DNA of 56,010 nucleotides from Haplomitrium mnioides (Eukaryota; Marchantiophyta; Haplomitriopsida; Calobryales), in assembly GCA_049999725.1 (NCBI GenBank), contig JBNGIS010017953.1:1-56010 (forward strand), read 5' to 3'. Both the position numbers and the translations under genes were made by a program. Numbering within the stretch: position 1 is the first letter of the stretch; every line of letters starts with the position of its first letter. Positions 30,961-44,135 of this stretch are shown one piece after another. The notes under the pieces are model-generated. The model did no database searches. It was given only the letters and a program-made list of their open reading frames with translations, and was not told the DNA's origin.

Positions 30961-33900
30961 CTATCTATTGATTCCATGAATAGTAGTAAAAGTTTGCTAG
31001 AGATAGTTGGATTCATGATTTTCTCTTTAACAGTATGTGTTTTCTAGTGAACAAGTGCATTCATTGATCTAAGCGGGGCAGAAAGCTATGCAATTTCTAC
31101 CAAGTGTGGAAGTTGAAGTCCAAGTAGGTTGGAATTAAAAAACAACTAGGCATTAAAAGTTGCTAGAACTATGTTGAAAATGCAAGAGAGATGGAGAAAA
31201 CTACCTAATGGTGAGGGAATCAAGATGAGAGTCTTTTTTTATGAGTAATAATGTATAGATATGAGAGAAATTAAAGTTTATATCAACTTGATTGGGGCTT
31301 TAGACTCTTTCTTGAGGCTTGATTTGTTGATCTTGAGCACAAATCAAGGCTGAGAGAACCCCAGTTAAATTGGAACTCAAAAACAAAATAAAAAAAGTGA
31401 GTGACTATCCGTTGATATGAAGGGTTGAACTTTGATTGAGAGAAGCTCGGGTGCACTCACTAATAGGATTGTGTGTCCCTCTCTAGGGTGACAGACCAAA
31501 CATGTCTACACCAAGAATAGGGTTGTTCATGGATAGGTTGGAGTCTTATAGTGAAAAGTTGTTAGAGATCTTAATGAGCATGCAGTTTTGGAGGTGTAGG
31601 AGAAGAGCTTAGTGGCTCTCTTCACTTATGAGTGGAACTTGTGAGTATCATACCAACACTAGGTTGTCTATTTTATGGGACCCATAACTTTTGTTGTATG
31701 AAACCTCCAAATTGAGAATCAAATAATAAGTCTAGGGTTTTGTATGCATGATCACATGTTGTATAGGACTTAGATATCTTGTTGTATAGAAATCTTAAAC
31801 CATGAAACAAAGATTGTGTTTAGATCTTTCTCAATAACTTGAAGACACCTGATAGGTGTTGGAGCTCTTTGCATACTAATTGAAAGATAGTAAAGAGTGG
31901 ATAGGTTAAATAAAGAAAGAAGCAAAAGATCTTTTTATGTGGCTTATCTTTCCTTTTCTTAAGCTTATGAGATAACTCTTAGCAAGTAGTGTGCCATTGC
32001 TACTAGACCACATTCATGTCACTTGATCTCACTTTGAAAGTTCAAGTTCATTTTTTCAACATTCACCATTAGGTTATTGGTCTTTCCATACTTTTTGGTT
32101 CTATCAAGTCCATTCTCATTGTCAAGATCCACTTTGTATGTCTTTATTGTACCATTGTGCTATGTTCCCTTCCATATAATAGTTCTTGTCTATTGTATTC
32201 TACCCTAACTTAAGTAGAGTAATGTTACCCAATAGTTTATATTTTGAAGCTCAATGACAAAGTATTCTCTCCTCTATAAAGTCTTACATTAGGCTTGTGA
32301 CTAACAATAAAAACCAATGTAGCACCAAGCAAGAATCAACAACATGTATAATTATTTTGTATACAACATTCAAGTGAAAAGTACAAGTTGAAGAAATAAT
32401 TATAGGTCAATCACTCTTGTAAATCATCTTGTAGATCAACTTTAGTATGGTAAGGTATGAATGATTGGACATTCATTTTTTCATAAAAAAATAATGGAAA
32501 TGATGATTGGTTGATTATTCTTATTACAATTATACAAGAACAATTCACTAGTGTTTAAAATTTTAACTCACCAAAAACACGTTGGCTAAAACATTTTTAA
32601 ACTAACTTATTCTTTCACTAAATAATAATCTAATTAATATTTTTGAGTCTAAGTACAAGATAAATAACATAAGTAGCTCACCAAATGTAAATCTTTATAC
32701 TTTCACTGCAAATGATCTCTAGTGTCTTGGGCACAACATTGAACTGGTTAACATATGACAACACAATAACTCTTGAGTAGCTATAGAAGGTGCTACATCT
32801 AAAAACTTTTCGCCTTTTCAATAGTAAGTTATAAAATTTAACACTTAGAAAAAAAGATTTGTATTTCAAAATTTTCATGAATGGTTCTTACTTATGCCAA
32901 GAGAAAGCTAAGTCTCTCATTGCACCAACTTCTAGAATAACAACTTCACTCTTTAAAAAATCTCCATTTTTTCTACTTTGCTTGCTATATATATCAAACT
33001 TATTTTTATTTTTGCTACACTTTGTAGTAGCTTGAGTACAATTTTTCCTTTTGAACCCTTGGAGAAATTTCCTCTCATTGATGTTTTAGTATCAAACCAA
33101 ATTCAATAAAAAAAAAATTATAATCTACCAACATTACAACAAAATTCTTAGATGTGGTTTTTCTTTACCAAGGAGAAATGTTTTCTATTCAGTTATGTCA
33201 AACCTAATTTGCATTGAGAAAGCTTGGTTTTCAATAACCTGAACATGATCAACTCTAAAAGAAATTTGAAAGAATGAGTTGTTTTTTTTGTATTTCTCTT
33301 TTTTTCAAAACCGAATATTCTAGTTTGTAATTTTTTCTCTATTAGTTTGTGAGAAGTGTGGACTTCACAATTGTGTTCTACAAATTGTTGTAGGAAGATC
33401 TATTCTACTAAATATTGGCTATATATTTGTTTCCATTTTTTGTTGTTGATATAATCCAAAGCCAACAATTTGACCTTTTTCTCAACCACGCGAGCATAAT
33501 CATATCACTTGCAACACCAAAGTTCTCTCTATGTGGGTACAATCCAAACTAGTCTCTCTCTATACAAATGAGGCCTTGAAAGTTTCATTCTACTTTGGTT
33601 ACGAAATTAATGTGGCCACAAGTACCAAATACCAAGTAGCTAAGCACAAAGTGGTTCACACACATTATTCTTGTACACAAGGTCAAATGCTTGACTTATC
33701 AAAATATTCACTTTTAAATTGTCTTATGTAAATATGATTTATCAATCGCTCATATCATCAACTCATTTTTGTTTTCTAAAATTTTCTCTTAAAGGATGAG
33801 CAATTCAATATTAATACATATAATAGATCTCTTGACATGATTTTAAGAAGCAATGATTAGTGGATCATTTTTTAGCTCCTCAAAAGTCTTAAAAATTAAT

Positions 33901-34560
33901 TGCTTGTTGCAATGAGTTATCACTTTGATTCTCATTTACAATTTCTAATCCATGTTTTTATAGAAACCGTATTCTTACACAAAGTTTAGGACTTTAATTT
34001 CATATTTTCTTTGAAAATATGAATTTGAAGTTTTTGTGCAAAATGTATCTTGAAGAAAGTTTTTAGATTTGGCTCATATGATTTTTAGTGTCTAGCTATT
34101 AATAACAAAATACATAATTGAATGAGATCAAAGAACATTAAGAAATAGAAAGCATGAAGTGTTTCTCATTAATCAAATGATGTGCGTAATCTTCTTTTCA
34201 AACCTCAAACATGTACAACTCTTTGAGCTAGCAAGATCCATTAATACCTGACAATATCAACCTTGAGTTTTATGATCAACATGGAACAAATCACTTTGAA
34301 AAATCACGAAGGTTTAAGTTTTGTTAGGACTAATCAAACTCTCACTAGATTGTTTTAAAGATCTCACTAGAATGGTACTTTTTTCTAGCTCTTGTCATCC
34401 ACCATTGTGGTTTGTGTAGTAACTCTTACTTGGTATATAAGCATTTAACAACACAACAATCAAGTTTTTATTAGTAAGAAAAACCTTTTTTTTGTGTAGA
34501 TAGTCATATTTGTGAGCTGTCAATGCATGTCATTGCACAATATAATTTTTAAAATGAATG
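30961..34560. other. Unassigned AT-rich spacer
   Basis: About 3.6 kb with only short, unconvincing open frames on both strands. It may contain the rest of copia-0 (second half of integrase, reverse transcriptase) in a very decayed state, but I found no YVDD, DNxGEF or other motif. Nothing else is recognisable. Confidence 0.5.
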
Positions 34561-34679
34561 TCTTTAGTTGTCGTAATCAACATAACTTGTAGAGTTTGTA
34601 AAAAAAGCGATTCAACCATTGTAATAGCCGCTACTTTGAACCATGAACTACTACTGAGTTCCTATTGTATTTTGTTTTT

Positions 34680-34858
34680 TGTTGTAATCTAGTCTAACCC
34701 TAGTTAGCTAAACTAAACTCTAGTTAAGTTAGTACCATAGGTAGCTAGAATTACCTATATTCATATATACCCCTTTGTATCTTATATCATATATAATAAC
34801 ATACATGCATGTGTGTGGAGGTTGGAGATGAAAACTTTGTTGCCTATATTTCACAATA
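34680..34858 (+). repeat. copia-1 5' LTR
   Basis: Begins TGTTGTAATC and ends TTTCACAATA, so the ends are TG and TA with a near-complementary TGTTG/CAATA pair. Contains TATATACCCC and TATCATATATAA, possible TATA elements. The next bases, TTGTTAGCACAC, resemble the primer site TGTTATCAGCACGAG seen at 54122. Confidence 0.85.
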
Positions 34859-35744
34859 CGTTGTTAGCACACTAAGTCTCTAAGAGCAATTGAATTTCTA
34901 CACAAATTATTCAAATTTACATCATAATTAATGTATATAATATTTTAATGCCTTTTTTTAAGAGAGAAAGAAAAAATCAGCAGTGGGAATTTTTGGCTTG
35001 TAAGTGGCATTTTGCAACGGACAATTCGACCCAAATTTGCTGCATATATATCAAACAATTTACGTATATGGCGGATTGAGGCATTTCTTTGGAGAATTTC
35101 TATTTTATTTTAATGCAAATCTCAAAAATTGAAGACCTCGAGATAAAATATTACATATATCTTGAGTTTTCTAAGAAAACTAACTATCTAATTTTCAATT
35201 ATAATCTTTCTAATCCACTAATTGCGTTTCTAAAATTTTCTAGTTCCATCTGCAAACTTGTTACATCTATCCATTTTCTAAATGAAACCAAACTAAACTA
35301 AAATTAACTCTAGAAATTTGTTCCTTCTAATCAGCATACTCATTTATGCTTTTTCCTCTAGTCAGCATATCTAATCTTCATGCTAAATATCTTCTTCTAG
35401 TCATAAATTCATTTCTTTTTTCTACTTTCAAGATTACTAAAACACACAAATTAACTAACTATAGAAACGGAATAGAGAAGATCTCTTCATACATTTCAAG
35501 TAGCATTTTATAGAAGCTGCAAAATATGAAAACAGTACCATCTCTGTTTTCTCATCCACACTTGTTAGGTTTATACAACCTGATTTTGTTATCTTTATCC
35601 ACGAGAGTTCTTTCAACAAGAGCCACACTTGTTTTCATTTCAAACAATATTAGCAATTCTACCTATCCTTCAACTCATCCAATATCAAACAATCTAATCC
35701 ACATATTACAGAGAATACCTTGCACATTTGACATTCTATACAAC

Positions 35745-36647
35745 ATGAATACTATAGAGAAGCTCTGCTTCAAGGAGTTAGCAATAGATGGATCTAATCA
35801 CCTTTCATGAAGTCTTGATGTAGAGGCTCACCTTGTTGCTAAAGGCCTTGAAGACACCATTCTTACAGATGAAGGTCCTAACCTACATGACAAAGCCAAG
35901 GCATTAGTTTTTATGAGACACCATTTGGCAAAATCCTTCAAAACAGAATATCTCAACAAATACAATCCTTGAAGGTTCTGGGATAAGTTAAAAACAAGAT
36001 TTGATCATATGCGAATTATCTTTTTACCTATTGCTCACTACAATTGGATCAATCTACCAGTTTATGATTACCGAACAATGGCAGAGTATAACAGCGAGCT
36101 ATTTCGGATCGTATCCCAACTTGTTGTTTGTGGATCTTTAGTAGATAATCTTGAGCAAATAGAAAAAACCTTATTTACATTTCATGCCACCAATTTGGTA
36201 TTAGCAGCACAATATGAAAACATGAATTTCAATCAATACTCACAACTTATTGCTTACATGTTGGTAGTTCAAAAGCATCAAATTTTTCTTTTTGAAAATT
36301 CAAAGTTGAGACCACCTGGAACCCTGCCAACGACAACACCACCTGGCATGCCAACAACATACAATATCAATCTAAATCGAAGAAATGTTAGGGGGAGAAG
36401 CACATACAGAGGAAGAGGTGGATGTTTCTCAGGGAGAGGAAGAAGTTCCTCCTTTAGAGGGAGAAATGTAGGCCGAATGCAAAACAACTCCAGACGGCAA
36501 AATAGAAATACTTACTGGGGAAGAGGTCAAGGAAGAAATACCTCTAGAACTCCATTCAATAGGAATGTGAGCTTTCTGAAATGTCATCAATGTGGAACTT
36601 TAGGATATACTAGAAGAGAATGTTGTGTACCTGCACATTTTGCCTGA
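35745..36647 (+). pseudogene. copia-1 gag
   Basis: From MNTIEKLCFKELAIDGS, one stop at 35809 and later frame changes interrupt LDVEAHLVAKGLEDTIL and LKTRFDHM. The clean frame 36009-36647 continues with YNSELFRIVSQL, EKTLFTFHATN and a Gly/Arg-rich stretch (RGRGGCFSGRGR) typical of RNA-binding Gag tails. The zinc knuckle at about 36582-36624 reads CHQCGTLGYTRREC: the metal-binding His of CCHC is Tyr. Gag would form the particle that packages the element's RNA. The knuckle mutation and stop codons argue it is dead. Confidence 0.85.
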
Positions 36648-36799
36648 TTATACACAAGTCAAGTAAACAATGCAATAACAAAAACAGAAGGAAATTTTCT
36701 TGGAAATAAATCAAGATCTTACAGAGTACATTAGTGTAGCGATCTTTCTAGAATCTCATATTGTTGGTATGTAAATGAAATGCTTCCTATGGATGAATG

Positions 36800-37121
36800 A
36801 GAAACCTGCATTAAAGACAGTGGCATGTCAAACTCTATCTTAAGAAGTAGGAAATACTTTTCATCTATTACACCATCCAATAGAACTATAACTACTATTA
36901 CAAGCCAAAAACAGATAGAGAAAGGCTATGGACTAGCCACAATTATACTTCCCAGAGGCACAATTATCCATATCGCCGATGCCATATATGCACCTACAAC
37001 CACACGCAACTTGATTAGCCTCCAATATATTCGAGCAAATCATATACACATAGATACTGATAAACAACAACAAAGAGAAGTCCTCAACATCACTCAGAGA
37101 GACTATAGGTACACATATTAA
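36800..37121 (+). pseudogene. copia-1 protease
   Basis: CIKDSGMSNSIL contains DSG, the catalytic Asp triad of copia aspartic proteases, at about 36812-36820. Downstream is EKGYGLATIILP and IADAIYAPTTTRNLISLQYI, the usual end of the domain. No intact frame links it to gag. It would cleave the Gag-Pol polyprotein. Confidence 0.8.
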
Positions 37122-37199
37122 AGAAACACTACTTGCCAACCCTCTAGTCTGTATGTCACATAAATACATACATACTTTGTCAAGAAAACTGTCACAAGT

Positions 37200-38330
37200 A
37201 TTACAACACTATGGCATAATAGGTTGGGACATCCAGAAACCACTATGCACAGAAGAATCCTTCACAACTCAATTGGCATACCACAAACTACACGTACACA
37301 AGTCATGAAAGGACCATGTGTAGCATGCTCACAAGGAAACTTTTCTACACATCGAGCTATATCAAAAATGATCCATACCATTCTGACATTCTTGGAGCAA
37401 TTAAATGTCGATGTTTGTGGTCCCATTGAACCATCTAGTGGACCATTTAGATTTGTTCTAGTTATAATCGACTCTTCAACTAAATGGTTACAGGTCTTCC
37501 TGTTGTGGACCAGAAACTTGGTTTTTGCATGCCTTCTAGCAAATATCCTTAAACTGAAAGCACAGTTTCCAGAATATCCAATTAAGATGTTACGCATTGA
37601 TAAAGTAGGTGAATTCACTTCCAAAATGTTAAATGATTTTTGTCTCATATCAGGCATAAAAGCCTAATATCTAGTGCTTTATGTACACTTTTAGATTGGT
37701 ATAGCAGAATTTGCTATAAAAAGAGTGCAACTGATTGCCCGTCCATTATTAATGGATTGATGACTCCGAGCTATTGCATGGGGTCATGCAATACTCCAAA
37801 CAGCTACACTCTTAAAATACAGACCTTCAGTTTTCAATTCATTTTCCCCACATCACATAGCATTTGGTTTACTTGCAGATGTCTCACATCTACGAACCTT
37901 TGGATGCCAAGTCCTAGTTTCGATTTTGGGTCCTAAAAGTACAAAATGAGCCCCCAACAGCAGAAATGGATATACATTGGTTTTGAATCTCCATCCATAA
38001 TTTGATTCTTAGAACCAACTACTGGGGATTTTTTCAAAGCAAGATTCTAAGACTGCTATTTCTTTGACGATATATATTTACCTTTAGAACCTGAACATAC
38101 TTCAGAGACTATCCATAATCTTCAACTAATTTTGAAAACCAATGATACATTTTTGAATGATCCTCGCACCTGAAAAACAGAGGTTGAGGTCCAATGTATC
38201 TTGCATCTACATCAAACCTTAGAGAAACTACTTGATGCATTCAATGACGCTGCAAATGTATCACGATCACATGTTGATGCAGTTAATGTCCATGTAAGGG
38301 TGCACCCTTCTAAAAACATGGCCATAAACA
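37200..38330 (+). pseudogene. copia-1 integrase (broken)
   Basis: LWHNRLGHPETTMHRR and CVACSQGNF give the HHCC zinc domain. DVCGPI has the first catalytic Asp. The second block reads RIDKVGEFTSKM, where the Asp is kept and DNxGEF is altered to DKVGEF. After a stop and frameshift near 37667 come GIAEFAIKRVQLIARPLLM and HLRTFGCQVLV, the usual C-terminal parts. The frame 37224-37667 is the longest open piece. Confidence 0.84.
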
Positions 38331-38589
38331 CCATGCCTAGAACTAAGAGAGGTCACCTTCCATGATCTAAAGATATTTATCTAGATAGAGACAAATCCGA
38401 TACATATACAGGAACCCACTCCTATTCATTCACTTGTTGAACATGTAATACTTTCTTCTCAAGAAAATAAGGAAATTTCAACTCAATATATGCATATAGG
38501 GAAGGTGTGGTCTAGAGAAAGTACTACCATAGATGATCATTTCCCATTTTTTATATCACAAGAAATTGGCGGTGATAGCCTTGATCCAC

Positions 38590-39080
38590 TTACAATGGAA
38601 GAAGCACAAAAGAGAACTGATTGGCCAAAATGAGATGAGGCTATTAATTCTGAACTGGATTCACTTATAAAGAGACAAGTTTTTGGCCCTATAATATCTC
38701 CACCAGCAGATACAGGTTTTGTTGGATACAAATTTGTCTTTGTGAAGAAAAGAAATGCACAAGGCGAAGTGGTTAGATACAAAGGCACTCTAGTTGCAAA
38801 GGGCTATACCCAAATTTATGGTTGAGATTATGAATTAACATACTTAGTGGTGATGGATGCCATAACACAAAGATACCTGATTGCTTTTGCATTGATTAAT
38901 AAGCTAGTCATGCATATGATCGATGTCATGACTACCTATCTATATGGCATAATGGACATTGAAGTTTATATGGGGGTCCCCCCCGAACTACTCAAACGAG
39001 TAGTATTTCATATTGAGGGGGAGAAATCAAAAACAAATAATGTTGCATTACTTGCTGGATTTCAGAAAATAATAGATTAG
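38590..39080 (+). pseudogene. copia-1 reverse transcriptase, N-terminal half only
   Basis: Begins TMEEAQKRTDWPK, a stop, then DEAINSELDSLIKR. Continues GYKFVFVKKRNAQGEVVRYK, LVAKGYTQ, then IDVMTTYLYGIMDIEVYM (the D..TAYLNG motif with LYG). MGVPPELLK follows, then unrelated sequence. The YVDD active site and RNase H are absent; the 3' LTR starts about 80 bases later. This is an internal deletion. Confidence 0.83.
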
Positions 39081-39159
39081 AGCCAAGGAGGACCTTTAGT
39101 CCCACATGCTAAGAGCATGACAAGCCATATCTATCCGCCTTTAGCCGATGGCGTCTCTC

Positions 39160-39338
39160 AGTTGTAATCTAATCTAACCCTAGTTAGGTAGACTAAACTC
39201 TAGTTAAGTTAGTACCATAGGTAGTTAGGATTACCTATATTGATATATACCCATTTGTATCTTATATCATATATAATAACATACATGCATGTGTGTGGAG
39301 GTTGGAGAAGAAAATTTTGTTGCCTACATTTCACAATA
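39160..39338 (+). repeat. copia-1 3' LTR
   Basis: About 94 percent identical to the 5' LTR. The first base is A instead of T. No good polypurine tract precedes it (gcgtctctca), so the deletion that removed RT and RNase H probably also removed the tract. Confidence 0.84.
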
Positions 39339-39483
39339 TTTTTCAAATTAGTTTATTGAGATACTTATTGTATTTTGGAAAAACTTTGACACTCAATATA
39401 TGGTAAAAAACGTGTTTTAAAATAAATAAAATATTATGGCAAGATATATAAACAAGAGAGATTATTGAAAAAAACATGGTAAA

Positions 39484-39593
39484 TGTTATAAGGACATAGA
39501 TATACCCTATGTAAGTAATTCATCCATGAATCATTCTACTCATTTGTCTAGAGACTCTCATGTGTATGTGTGTACGACGTTCATGCGATAACA
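39484..39593 (+). repeat. copia-2 5' LTR (110 bp)
   Basis: Starts TGTTATAAGG, ends GCGATAACA; inverted ends TGTTAT/ATAACA. Unusually short for a copia LTR. The following CATTATTAGCATGAC is the likely primer site, similar to the sites of the other LTR elements here. Confidence 0.82.
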
Positions 39594-41720
39594 CATTATT
39601 AGCATGACGTACTCTGCAGCAAATATTGTTTTTCCGCATGCGCTCAATCCACACCAACATTTGAGGAAGCTCCCGCGTCAATCTATTCACAACTTCCTTT
39701 ATGAACTCACATTTTTATCTCTTCACCGAACATTTTTTTCACTTCCTTGTCCTCACGACACCATTTTTCTTTCCACATCTATCTAACAAGAAAATTTGTT
39801 TCTTGAGCATTCCTTTTTTTTTCCTCTTTCCCTCTCATTTTTTCTTTTGCTCTTCATTGTTCTCTCTCTTCCTTGAGACATCCTCGTACGACCTAGAGTG
39901 CGCACACATCCCGACCCCAGCTCCTCACTCTACTTCAATGCCTTGCTCTCCTTCGACGCCTCGCTCTCCTTTGACAGCCACCCTTGCTCACTACTTGCTC
40001 TCTGCTTGGCGACTTTGTGATCTCTACTTGAAAACTTATTGATCTCTGCTTAGCAACTTCTTGTTCTTTGCTTAGCAATTTCTTCATCCCTGCTTGGCGA
40101 CATCGTTTCCTCTAGTGACATTGCGAGTTGATCTCTCCTTCTCCCACTCGACGACCTTCTCAACACTCGGTTACTCCCAAGCTCGCTCCTGAGCACTCAG
40201 CGACAACCACACCTCTTCTCTCTTTGTCGACCTCAGCTCAACTTGTAGCACTTTGGTAACATGCACAGTTGACTAACATTGTAGCATTCTTGCTTGCATT
40301 TGTCCCCCGCTTATGATGGACTGAAGCTGTCCATTCTCCTCACTCTTCGACAACAACACCTACCAGGTTGTATTTCCCTTTTTCTTGTTTCTATTTACAA
40401 CATTTCTACACTAACCTCTCATCTACTCCCAAACTATCGCTCAATCTCTTCCTATTGTGTTTGTGATTCTTCAAGAGATTATTGTTTTCTCCTTTTCTTT
40501 GCTAGGAACTATCCAGCAGAACCAGCATGTACACCCATTCTTCTTCGACACCATGGTACACAGATTTGTTCTCCTACCCCTATACTCGACTCTTTACTCT
40601 CACCTTTCTTTGTTCATCTCTAACTTTGCAGGATAAGCACACGAGCTTACCACCTTCCCATTGTTCTTTCTTTTTCATTTTTGGTTTACCATTTTCTCCT
40701 GTTTGTGGTTCTCTAATGTCACTCAGTAACAGCCTACATGTCCTTTACGACAGAAGCACCATCGCACACTAGGGGGAGACAAGGCATCAAACTTCTAACA
40801 CTACTTTGCCTTTATATATGACTTCGACATTAGACACCTACCTGTTTTTGTCTACTCTTATAGTGCACGAGTTTGACTCATCTATCCGTGCAGCAACAAA
40901 GACTCTAGAGACCTCGACTCTTCTCTGAATAACAATAGAATCACATATACATTCGACAAGAGAAACCTTCACACAAGTTGCTACATTTAGCTCTCTCAAC
41001 ATTCAACGGAAGGGAAACACTACATCTTCCTACTTCAAGTTCATTCACTTTCTTTTCAAAACTTCGAGGTTCAATCTCTTCAACCCATCTCTTGATTATC
41101 TTTGGTTGATTCCTTTCTTTTATAAGCGAATCTATCCCTCACAAGGGATACACCCTTTGATTCTGAAATATTGCTTACAAGAGACTACATGTGACTCATA
41201 CTAACTAGAAACATTGACTATGTTACCTCCATGAGCTAAACCCTCTATCTGACCATACCTACAACTTTTATTTCTTCCTTCTTCACAGAATCAACATTGC
41301 AAAGCGGCACCACAACGATCGGGGACTAGGATCATACAAGGAAAGCTCTTGGAGGACACGATACAAGCATACCAATAGGAATAGATACACATTCATACAA
41401 GGCAGTTTCTTCATCTACTAGAAACATCAATTCCTCATTCATTTTTCAATAGTGGATACCAATTGACTCGTATTCAGTCGATTTTTTCCTGTTTTTCATT
41501 TCAATTCTTCTTTTTTTCCGCTTAAAGCAGAAAACATAAATAGGTACATAGGTCCGTGATGACCAAATTTTGGACCAATCACCAATCTGTACAAAGTACA
41601 AAATAATCGTTGCCTTGACCCAACAGCTCCATTTGCCAAACATTCTAGTTCCTCTTACTTATTCACAGGTATTCTCAGCATAAATAGAGCACAAACCTGC
41701 AAATCGCATCTGTAGCATCT
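39594..41720 (+). other. copia-2 leader, CT-rich, with short tandem repeats
   Basis: Over 2 kb between LTR and gag without protein similarity. Strongly CT-rich on the plus strand, for example 39805-39870. At about 40015-40110 are four degenerate units of GATCTCTGCTTAGCAACTTC. A CTAGGGGGAG polypurine-like stretch is at about 40769-40778. Open frames such as 40294-40623 are composition artefacts in my judgement. Confidence 0.55.
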
Positions 41721-42690
41721 ATGAGATTTCAGGCATTGAGATTGGATGGCTCCAACTACTCATCATAGTCACTAGATCTCACAACATATATGACATCCAA
41801 AGGTATCCGTGAAATACTCAACAAAGACGATGATATAAACACATATGATGCAGCCAAAGCTCTCATCCTAATCCGACACAATCTGGTAGAACCTATGAGA
41901 CTCCAATACCTAAACTATAACAGTCCCCACCTACTGTGGGTAGAATTGAAACTCAGATTTGACCATCTGACAAGTATAACTCTCCTTGCAGTGAGACACG
42001 ACTGGATTAATCTCTAAGTTCAGGACCATACGTCCATAATCAATTGCAATAGTGAATTATTCCGCATTGTCCTTCAATTGGCAATTTATGGTCACCCCGT
42101 GATCGACGAAGAACAAATAGATAAGACTCTATTGACTTTTCTTGTGAACAATCTTATTTTAGCATCACAATACTGCAATATATATTCACTCGATATTCTG
42201 AACTCATAGCATACATGCTACTTGCTGAAAAGCACCAACTCCTCCTTGTGGAAAATGTGAAGAAACGACCTCTAGGGTCTGCCGCACCTCCACAGAACCC
42301 TAAATCGCACTTTACAAGGGCTGGACAATATCCCCACTTCAGAAACATAAGTTCCTCCAGAGGTTGAGGAAAGGGACACTCCAGATTTAGGGGGAGCACT
42401 ACCCGACCTAACACTAGTCGACCTCCGACCCCCAACAATAGGGATCGACATATAGAGAGTTGAACATCGACGACACCAGATCACGCTCAACAAATGTACA
42501 TGGACCAACAGAGGAGGCATGCAATCCTATAGAGGCTGACGAAGTCGGTCTTATCCGCACCAACCGTAGACGACTTGCAATCACTATGGCACATGCGGCT
42601 ACACCCAGCCTATTTGCAAAGTACCTACGCACCTAGTGCGACTATACCAATAGAGCATTAAACCTCATAACAATGAGGTATAGGGCAACC
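41721..42690 (+). pseudogene. copia-2 gag (broken)
   Basis: MRFQALRLDGSNYSS, one stop, then LDLTTYMTSKGIREIL, LQYLNYNSPHLLWVELKLRF and HDWINL. Further stops and shifts follow with SELFRIVLQL and DKTLLTF. The zinc-knuckle relic at about 42570-42620 reads CNHYGTCGYTQPIC: the second Cys and the His are both Tyr. VPTHLV follows as in other Gags. Non-functional. Confidence 0.82.
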
Positions 42691-42698
42691 TATTGTAA

Positions 42699-43085
42699 TT
42701 GACAGACATGGATGAATATCCATCATACAATCTATACCCTAAGAGTCACATGACTCATCTTTCTCTGTCAGACCAAGACAACAAACCTGAGATAACCTGT
42801 ATTGTAGATAGCGGATCTTTGCACACCATATTGCAAGACCAAAAATACTTCTCATCAATTAAACCTTCTTCTAGACCTATGACCATGATCACTGGCCACA
42901 ACCAAATTGAAGAAGGACATGGTCCAACCACCATGCTTTTTCCAAATGGTACCAAACTGGATATCAAATCTGCAATTTATGCATCTGCAGCAACCAGAAA
43001 CCTCATCAGTTTCCAAGATATACAACAAAAGGGTTTTGAGATCAAACTAAATTCTTTTAAGACAATGAAGTCCTCCATATACTGA
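42699..43085 (+). pseudogene. copia-2 protease
   Basis: Open frame with ITCIVDSGSLHTIL; the DSG catalytic site is intact. It continues EEGHGPTTMLFPNGTKL and SAIYASAATRNLISFQDI. The frame ends at 43085, where sequence passes straight into RT without integrase. Confidence 0.84.
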
Positions 43086-43577
43086 GTCATGAAACATCAA
43101 GGCTCTAAATACGTCGTAGTTGCACTTTATGTAGACGATATAAATATTTTTAGCACAAAAATTCTAGCAGCCAACACCATTGCCAAATTGAAGGACATAT
43201 TTGAAATGCGAGACATCGGAGAACTAGATTCCTATCTCGGCATCTAGTTTGAGCATCCACTTGATGGTATTTTGATCCACCAGTCCACATATGCGGCCAA
43301 GATTCTCAAACAGTTCAATATGGATAACGCTCATCTAATGAGCACTCCCATAGAAATGAGATCTTCGAACCCATCAAATGACATGTTTAAAAAACAAAAG
43401 GAACATGAACAAACTCTAGGATTAGAAAAACCATGCCTTTTGGCAATTGGAGCTCTCATGTATCTTGCAAATCAGACTAGACCTCATATATCTTTTGCAG
43501 TAACCTGCTCGCAAGGCACAACTGCTAGCCTACCATTTGTCACTGAAATGGACTTAAACGCATTTTCAGATACCTGA
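43086..43577 (+). pseudogene. copia-2 reverse transcriptase, C-terminal half
   Basis: KYVVVALYVDDINIF carries the YVDD polymerase active site at 43128-43139. KLKDIFEMRDIGELDSYLGI has a stop right after. IHQSTYAAKILKQFNMDNAH and LMYLANQTRPHISFAV follow, the standard connection to RNase H. The N-terminal fingers and the whole integrase are absent. Confidence 0.86.
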
Positions 43578-44135
43578 AAGGTACAAAAGATATGGGACTC
43601 TTCTTCTCTAGAAATGAAACAAATGATGTTGTTGGTTATGTCGATGCTGGATATTTATTTGATCCTAATGATGCAAAGTCTCAAACAGGATACGTCTTCC
43701 TTAAAGGAAGCACCGCTATCTCATCGAAAAGCACTAAATAGACAATTACAACTACCTTGACTAATCATACATAAATCATAGCTCTCTATGAGGCAAGTAG
43801 GGAATGCATTTGGCTTTGACAACTCATTGATCATATCAACATCAACAAGGGCCAACCTCTACTTCAATCTTCTGTAGTTATATACGAGGACAATCAACCA
43901 TGCGTCGACCAAATTGCTCAAGGCTTTATCAAGGGCGATAGAATTAAGCATATTGCCTCTAAATTCTTTTACACCCATGAGCAACACAGTGACAAAATAA
44001 ATTTCCAATGGATAGCAAGCAAAGATAATAGAGAAGATATCTTCACCAAACCCCTTCCACCTACTCTCCACATAGTACATACTCAAGGGCTCGGATTAAG
44101 AAGACTATATGAATTACACCAAAATAGCAAATAAT
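43578..44135 (+). pseudogene. copia-2 RNase H (broken)
   Basis: Reading across shifts gives GYVDAGYLFDPNDAKSQTGY, the first RNase H motif, then STAISSKSTK, IALYEASRECIWL and a tail IASKDNREDIFTKPLP before a stop near 44133. These are the usual copia RNase H landmarks in the right order, with several stops. Confidence 0.8.

Larger units (their letters stand above)
34680..39338 (+). mobile_element. copia-1, LTR retrotransposon with RT deletion
   Basis: Two 179-bp direct LTRs (34680-34858 and 39160-39338) differ at about 11 positions, roughly 6 percent. A TTTTT is found on both outer sides (34675-34679 and 39339-39343) and fits a 5-bp target duplication, though such a simple sequence could be chance. 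Internal order is gag, protease, integrase, first half of reverse transcriptase, which is the Ty1/copia order. The second half of RT and RNase H are missing. It is younger than the other copia elements here by LTR divergence. Confidence 0.85.

Noticed and set aside
31430-31680. Possible gene fragment in the spacer 30961-34560
   Set aside because: Open frames are short and match no motif; there is no splice or conservation evidence within the window.
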